Below, one piece after another: positions 31,656 to 36,673 of a stretch of 36,673 bases of DNA (the stretch's first letter is position 1; every line of letters begins with the position of its first letter). The notes below the pieces were generated by a model. That model ran no database searches. It had not been told where the DNA came from and saw only the letters and a list, made by a program, of their open reading frames with translations. Source of the DNA: Lachnospiraceae bacterium (GTDB lineage: Bacteria; Bacillota; Clostridia; Lachnospirales; Lachnospiraceae); assembly GCA_009774585.1 (NCBI GenBank), contig VSOA01000005.1:1-36673 (forward strand), written 5' to 3'. The translations under genes and the position numbers were made by a program.

Positions 31656-33641
31656 ATGAATTTTAAACTGCACAGTGAATATCAGCCCACCGGCGATCAG
31701 CCGAGGGCGATAGAAGCGCTTGTCAAGGGATTCAAGGAAGGAAACCAGTTTCAGACGCTGCTTGGCGTTACCGGTTCAGGTAAAACCTTTACTATGGCAA
31801 ATATTATTCAGGCCCTTAATAAGCCGACGCTTGTGATTGCACATAACAAGACTCTAGCAGGGCAGTTGTATGGTGAGTTTAAAGAATTTTTTCCGGAGAA
31901 TGCGGTAGAATATTTTGTGTCCTATTATGATTATTATCAGCCGGAGGCTTATGTGCCTTCCACAGACACATATATTGCCAAGGATTCTTCCATTAATGAT
32001 GAGATAGATAAATTGAGGCTGTCGGCGACGGCATCTTTGACAGAGCGCAAGGATGTGGTGGTAGTGGCGAGTGTATCCTGCATTTACGGGTTGGGAAGTC
32101 CCGAAGAATACGCAGGCATGAGTATGTCATTAAGACCCGGAATGCAGCGCGACAGGGACGATGTGATACGCGGGCTTATAGAGATGCAGTACGACCGTAA
32201 TGACATGGATCTGGGACGCTGCTGTTTCCGCGTGCGGGGTGATGTGGTGGAGGTTTATCCGGCACAGGGTGGGGACTACCTGATCCGCATCGAGTTTTTT
32301 GGAGATGAGATAGACCGTATTGCACAGACGGACCCTCTTACAGGACAGGTGCATGCGACATTGGAGCATGTGATGATCTATCCGGCGTCTCACTATGTTG
32401 TTCCGCAGGAGAAAATCAATATTGCCTGCCGGGAGATTGAGAAGGAATTGGAGGAACGGGTCAAATATTTTAAGGGAGAGGACAAGCTGCTTGAGGCACA
32501 GCGCATCTCGGAGAGAACAAATTTTGATGTCGAGATGATGCGGGAGACGGGGTTTTGTTCCGGAATAGAGAACTATTCGCGTCATTTGAACGGTATGCGT
32601 GAAGGAGAGCCGCCTTTTACGCTGCTGGATTATTTTAACGATGATTTTCTGATTATAATAGACGAATCTCACATGACGATTCCACAGATACGCGGCATGT
32701 ATGCAGGCGACAGGTCGCGTAAGAATACGTTGGTGGATTATGGATTCAGACTTCCGTCGGCGCTGGACAACAGACCTCTCAATTTCGGAGAGTTCGAGCA
32801 GCATATCGATCAGATGCTTTTTGTGTCCGCAACGCCGTCTGATTATGAGGCGTCGCATGAACTTTTCCGTACGGAGCAGATTATCAGACCTACAGGACTG
32901 CTCGATCCGGAAGTGGAAGTGCGCCCTGTTGAGGGACAGATTGACGACCTGATTTCAGAAGTGAATAAGGAAGTGGCTAATCACCATAAAGTACTGGTAA
33001 CGACACTCACGAAACGTATGGCGGAAGATCTGACGGATTACATGAAAGAAGTGGACGTTCGGGTGAAATACCTGCATTCCGATATTGATACGTTGGAGCG
33101 TGCGGAGATTATCCGCGATATGCGTCTTGACGTCTTCGATGTACTGGTAGGCATTAACCTGTTAAGAGAGGGACTGGACATACCGGAGATCTCGTTAGTG
33201 GCGATTTTGGATGCAGATAAGGAAGGATTCCTTCGCTCGGAGACGTCTTTGATTCAGACGATTGGTCGTGCGGCGCGTAATGCGGAGGGGCGGGTTATCA
33301 TGTATGCAGACAACATGACGGATTCCATGCGTGCCGCTATCACGGAGACGAACAGAAGACGTGAGATACAGCAGCACTATAATGAAGAACACGGTATTAC
33401 GCCGCAGACGATTCAGAAGGCGGTCAGAGATCTTATCAGCATTTCTAAGACCATTGAGAAAGAGAAGATGCGCTTTGAGAAAGATCCTGAATCCATGAGC
33501 AGGCAGGAACTTGAGAAGTTGATTAAAGATGTGGAGAAACAGATGAAGAAAGCGGCGGCGGATTTGAACTTTGAAGCGGCGGCAGAGCTGCGTGACCGTA
33601 TGACGGATTTGAAAGGAAAGCTGCGTGACTTTGATAAATAA
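31656..33641 (+). CDS. uvrB: Excinuclease ABC subunit UvrB
   Basis: Damage-verifying helicase-like subunit of nucleotide excision repair. The 661-residue product has Walker A GVTGSGKTF (~37-45), the beta-hairpin YYDYYQPEAYVPSTDTYI (~90-107), the DESH box in IIDESHMTIP, helicase motifs LVTTLTKRMAEDLTDY, GINLLREGLDIPE and QTIGRAARN, and a C-terminal UVR domain (DLNFEAAAELRDRM) that contacts UvrC or UvrA. GGAGGT (31640-31645) is 10 bases before ATG 31656; GTG 31644 overlaps that site. A LexA box and promoter lie upstream, and uvrA follows after 18 bases. Confidence 0.99.
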   Translation: MNFKLHSEYQPTGDQPRAIEALVKGFKEGNQFQTLLGVTGSGKTFTMANIIQALNKPTLVIAHNKTLAGQLYGEFKEFFPENAVEYFVSYYDYYQPEAYVPSTDTYIAKDSSINDEIDKLRLSATASLTERKDVVVVASVSCIYGLGSPEEYAGMSMSLRPGMQRDRDDVIRGLIEMQYDRNDMDLGRCCFRVRGDVVEVYPAQGGDYLIRIEFFGDEIDRIAQTDPLTGQVHATLEHVMIYPASHYVVPQEKINIACREIEKELEERVKYFKGEDKLLEAQRISERTNFDVEMMRETGFCSGIENYSRHLNGMREGEPPFTLLDYFNDDFLIIIDESHMTIPQIRGMYAGDRSRKNTLVDYGFRLPSALDNRPLNFGEFEQHIDQMLFVSATPSDYEASHELFRTEQIIRPTGLLDPEVEVRPVEGQIDDLISEVNKEVANHHKVLVTTLTKRMAEDLTDYMKEVDVRVKYLHSDIDTLERAEIIRDMRLDVFDVLVGINLLREGLDIPEISLVAILDADKEGFLRSETSLIQTIGRAARNAEGRVIMYADNMTDSMRAAITETNRRREIQQHYNEEHGITPQTIQKAVRDLISISKTIEKEKMRFEKDPESMSRQELEKLIKDVEKQMKKAAADLNFEAAAELRDRMTDLKGKLRDFDK

Positions 33642-33659
33642 CACAAATGGAGGATTGAT

Positions 33660-36533
33660 ATGTTAGACACGGTTAAGATGCGCCCGCGGGAATATATTAA
33701 GATTCGCGGAGCGAACGAACATAATTTAAAGAATTTAAACGTGGATATTCCAAGAAATGAGTTTGTCGTTCTTACGGGATTGTCCGGTTCCGGTAAGTCT
33801 TCGCTTGCTTTTGACACAATTTATGCCGAGGGGCAGAGAAGGTATATGGAATCGTTGTCTTCTTATGCAAGGCAGTTCTTGGGACAGATGGAGAAACCGA
33901 ATGTAGAGAGGATAGAAGGATTGTCCCCGGCGATTTCCATTGACCAGAAATCTACCAACCGGAATCCGCGTTCAACGGTCGGTACGGTGACGGAGATATA
34001 CGATTACTTCAGATTGTTGTATGCGAGGATTGGTATTCCACATTGTCCGAAGTGCGGCAGAGAGATCAAGAGACAGACGGTAGACCAGATTGTAGACCAG
34101 ATATTGAATATGCCTGAAGGGACGAAAGTGCAGCTGCTTGCACCGGTGGTACGCGGCAGAAAAGGTGAACATGCCAAAGTGTTTGAGCGTGCGAAGAAGA
34201 GCGGTTATGTGCGCGTGCGTGTGGACGGTAATCTGTACGACTTGTCCGAAGAGATTCCTATGGAGAAAAATATCAAGCACAATATAGAAATTATTGTGGA
34301 CCGTCTTGTTGTCAAAGAAGGAATTGAGAGACGTCTGACGGATTCCATCGAAAATGTGTTTGCGCTGGCGGAAGGGTTGATGATATTGGATGTGATAGAT
34401 GGTGAATCCATTAATTTCAGCCAGAATTTTGCCTGTCCGGACTGCGGTATCAGCATCGGGGAGATTGAACCGAGAAGCTTTTCGTTTAACAATCCGTTTG
34501 GTGCCTGTCCGGAGTGTTTCGGGTTGGGCTATAAGATGGAATTTGATATTGACCTGATGATTCCGAACAAGAGCCTTAGTCTGAGTCAGGGTGCAATCTG
34601 CTCGATGGGCTGGCAGTCCAGCGGAGACGAGGGTAGTTTTACGAATGCGATTCTGCAGGCGCTCGCTAAAGAATATAAGTTTAGTATGGACACGCCCTAC
34701 GAGGAACTTTCACAGAAGGCGCAGGATGTGATCTGCTACGGTACTGACGGTAAGAAAGTGGAAGTGCACTATGAAGGACAGCGCGGTAAGGGTGTTTATC
34801 CTATTGCTTTTGAGGGCTTGCTCAAGAACATGGAGCGTAAATACCGTGAGACAGGTTCAGATATCATTAAACAGGAATATGAAAGTTGTATGCGCATTAC
34901 ACCATGTAAAGAATGTAAAGGTATGCGTTTGAAGAAAGAGTCTCTTGCGGTGACAGTCTGCGATAAGAACATCTATGAGATTACTTCCATGTCAATCCAT
35001 AAGCTCCATTCCTTTATCGGAGGAATGGAGCTGACGAAGCAGCAGGAGCTGATTGGCAAACGAATATTGAAAGAAATTCGTGCGAGAGTCGGTTTCCTGA
35101 TGGAGGTCGGGTTAGAGTATTTGTCGCTTTCAAGAGCGACCGGAAGTCTGTCAGGCGGCGAGGCGCAGCGCATACGTCTGGCGACGCAGATAGGCTCCGG
35201 ACTGGTGGGCGTATGCTATATTCTGGATGAGCCGAGTATCGGACTGCATCAGAGAGACAACGACAAGTTGATCGCAGCGCTTAAGAACCTGAAAGATTTA
35301 GGGAACACGTTGATCGTGGTGGAACATGACGAAGATACAATGCTGGCGGCGGATCATGTTGTGGATATTGGACCGGGTGCAGGCTCCCATGGCGGCGAAG
35401 TGGTGGCGCAAGGCACGGCACAGGAAATCATGCAGGTGGAAGAATCCATTACAGGACAGTATCTTAGCGGCAAAATTCAGATTCCGGTCCCGGCGAAAAG
35501 AAGAAAACCTACGGGGTACTTGGCGGTAAAAGGCGCTGAAGAGAATAATTTAAAGAAGATAGACGTTAAGATTCCGCTTGGCATTATGACTTGTGTGACG
35601 GGGGTGTCCGGTTCCGGTAAAAGTTCGTTAGTCAATGAGATTCTTTATAAGCGTCTGGCACGAGATTTGAACAGAGCGCGATGCATTCCCGGCAGACATA
35701 TGAAGATTGAAGGAATCGAGCAGTTGGATAAAGTAATCGATATCGACCAATCGCCTATTGGAAGGACTCCAAGATCCAATCCGGCTACTTACACGGGAGT
35801 GTTTGACCAGATTAGAGATTTGTTTGCCTCGACGCAGGATGCAAAGGCGAGAGGATATAAGAAGGGACGTTTCAGTTTTAACGTAAAGGGCGGACGCTGC
35901 GAAGCGTGCGGAGGCGACGGTATCATCAAGATAGAGATGCACTTTCTGCCGGACGTTTATGTTCCTTGCGAAGTGTGCGGAGGTAAGCGTTATAACCGAG
36001 AGACGTTGGAAGTAAAATATAAGGGTAAAAGTATTTTTGACGTATTGGATATGACGGTTGAAGAGGCGGTGCCTTTTTTTGAGAATCTCCCTTCTATCCG
36101 CCGCAAGATAGAGACTCTCTATGATGTAGGGTTGTCTTACGTGAAGCTGGGACAGCCGTCTACTACGCTGTCCGGAGGAGAAGCACAGCGTATCAAACTG
36201 GCAACGGAACTTAGTAAGCGCAGCACGGGCAAGACAATCTATATTCTGGATGAACCCACCACTGGTCTGCACTTTGCGGATGTGCATAAATTAGTCGATA
36301 TACTGCACAAGCTGGCGGAAGGCGGCAACACGGTGTTAGTCATTGAACATAATCTGGATGTGATTAAGACTGCGGACTATATTATCGACATGGGACCGGA
36401 GGGAGGCGACGGCGGTGGAACCGTCATCGCACAAGGGACACCGGAGCAGATTGCCGAGAATTCTATTTCGTATACAGGAATTTATGTGAAAAAGATGCTG
36501 GACAAATATGCGAAGAATCATTGTAAAAAGTAG
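33660..36533 (+). CDS. uvrA: Excinuclease ABC subunit UvrA
   Basis: Damage-recognition ATPase of nucleotide excision repair. The 957-residue product contains two ABC modules. First: Walker A GLSGSGKSS (~40-48) and signature LSGGEAQRIRLATQIGSGL. Second: Walker A GVSGSGKSS (~648-656) and signature LSGGEAQRIKLATELSKR, with DEPTTGLH. Cysteine pairs for the zinc sites are visible: CPKCGREI (~122), CPDCG with CPECFG (~258-285), and CEACGG with CEVCGGKRY (~750-780). The IDQSPIGRTPRSNPATY motif is complete. GGAGG precedes ATG 33660; it is the second gene of the uvrBA operon. No terminator is clear downstream. Confidence 0.99.
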   Translation: MLDTVKMRPREYIKIRGANEHNLKNLNVDIPRNEFVVLTGLSGSGKSSLAFDTIYAEGQRRYMESLSSYARQFLGQMEKPNVERIEGLSPAISIDQKSTNRNPRSTVGTVTEIYDYFRLLYARIGIPHCPKCGREIKRQTVDQIVDQILNMPEGTKVQLLAPVVRGRKGEHAKVFERAKKSGYVRVRVDGNLYDLSEEIPMEKNIKHNIEIIVDRLVVKEGIERRLTDSIENVFALAEGLMILDVIDGESINFSQNFACPDCGISIGEIEPRSFSFNNPFGACPECFGLGYKMEFDIDLMIPNKSLSLSQGAICSMGWQSSGDEGSFTNAILQALAKEYKFSMDTPYEELSQKAQDVICYGTDGKKVEVHYEGQRGKGVYPIAFEGLLKNMERKYRETGSDIIKQEYESCMRITPCKECKGMRLKKESLAVTVCDKNIYEITSMSIHKLHSFIGGMELTKQQELIGKRILKEIRARVGFLMEVGLEYLSLSRATGSLSGGEAQRIRLATQIGSGLVGVCYILDEPSIGLHQRDNDKLIAALKNLKDLGNTLIVVEHDEDTMLAADHVVDIGPGAGSHGGEVVAQGTAQEIMQVEESITGQYLSGKIQIPVPAKRRKPTGYLAVKGAEENNLKKIDVKIPLGIMTCVTGVSGSGKSSLVNEILYKRLARDLNRARCIPGRHMKIEGIEQLDKVIDIDQSPIGRTPRSNPATYTGVFDQIRDLFASTQDAKARGYKKGRFSFNVKGGRCEACGGDGIIKIEMHFLPDVYVPCEVCGGKRYNRETLEVKYKGKSIFDVLDMTVEEAVPFFENLPSIRRKIETLYDVGLSYVKLGQPSTTLSGGEAQRIKLATELSKRSTGKTIYILDEPTTGLHFADVHKLVDILHKLAEGGNTVLVIEHNLDVIKTADYIIDMGPEGGDGGGTVIAQGTPEQIAENSISYTGIYVKKMLDKYAKNHCKK

Positions 36534-36673
36534 AAGGAATTCTTCGCGTATAAGTTGCCTGCGACAGTCTGATAATTGACGATGCCGTGAAACAGCCAAA
36601 AATTGTTACGAAATCATCTGCATGTAACTGTATGTCCATTGTCTTTCTGACGATATATTACATATAGTACAAA

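Noticed and set aside
32130..32858. Minus-strand open frame (about 242 codons) opposite uvrB
   Set aside because: Shadow of a highly conserved gene; no start signals or recognisable domain.
1..36673. CRISPR array, IS element, prophage or toxin-antitoxin locus
   Set aside because: No regularly spaced repeats, transposase, integrase, phage structural genes or paired small toxin genes were found on either strand.
36534..36673. Possible gene or regulatory site after uvrA
   Set aside because: The last 140 bases show no credible open frame, strong hairpin or promoter; the window ends too soon to judge.

Overview
The window looks like a chromosomal core segment of a Clostridia-class Firmicute, most likely a Lachnospiraceae (Clostridium cluster XIVa) species. 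Reasons: the hrcA-grpE-dnaK-dnaJ heat-shock order, a type III glutamine synthetase, RNase J, IreB, an orphan YjfB-type protein, a Gram-positive LexA box (GAAC-N4-GTTC), strong AGGAGG ribosome sites, and frequent GTG/TTG starts. Genus cannot be fixed from the sequence alone. Nearly every gene is recognisable and most is housekeeping; there is no prophage, IS element, CRISPR array or obvious defence island.

Layout. (1) 1-4744: heat-shock operon hrcA (5' end outside the window)-grpE-dnaK-dnaJ, closed by a hairpin. (2) 4965-11115: a DUF3048 lipoprotein, then prmA, a VanZ-like gene, rsmE, a NifS-type cysteine desulfurase and thiI. With mtaB (11596) this is the Bacillus order dnaJ-prmA-rsmE-mtaB with extra genes inserted. 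(3) 11261-11491: a small minus-strand HPr-like gene lacking the phosphorylatable histidine, with its own terminator and a promoter that overlaps the divergent mtaB promoter. (4) 13000-18426: ireB-ruvX-DUF1292-rnj-ylbF-short mltG-like-trmR-trhP; the first three and last three genes match the Bacillus yrzL-yrrK-yrzB-yrrL-yrrM-yrrO cluster. (5) 18427-20941: a glutamine synthetase III gene behind a leader that can fold into mutually exclusive antiterminator and terminator hairpins, then a tRNA-Gln(CUG) with its own promoter and terminator. (6) 21000-22804: acyl-ACP thioesterase, CvfB, and convergent yjfB. (7) 23100-29834: a CdaR/PucR-type regulator, ftsE-ftsX, a secreted M23 endopeptidase with coiled coil, a CtpA-type S41 protease, and a mannose-1-phosphate guanylyltransferase; ftsE through S41 form a cell-wall cleavage module. 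(8) 29992-31338: the most accessory-looking part, an XRE-HTH/methyltransferase fusion convergent with a membrane-anchored XRE regulator. (9) 31523-36533: LexA-controlled uvrB-uvrA.

Functional themes are tRNA and ribosome modification (PrmA, RsmE, ThiI with NifS, MtaB, TrmR/TrhP), protein folding, nitrogen assimilation, envelope remodelling and DNA repair. The points most worth a second look are regulatory or small: the glutamine synthetase attenuator, the His-less HPr, a pair of dispersed double-hairpin elements, the XRE-methyltransferase fusion locus, and the catalytic-domain-less MltG-like protein.
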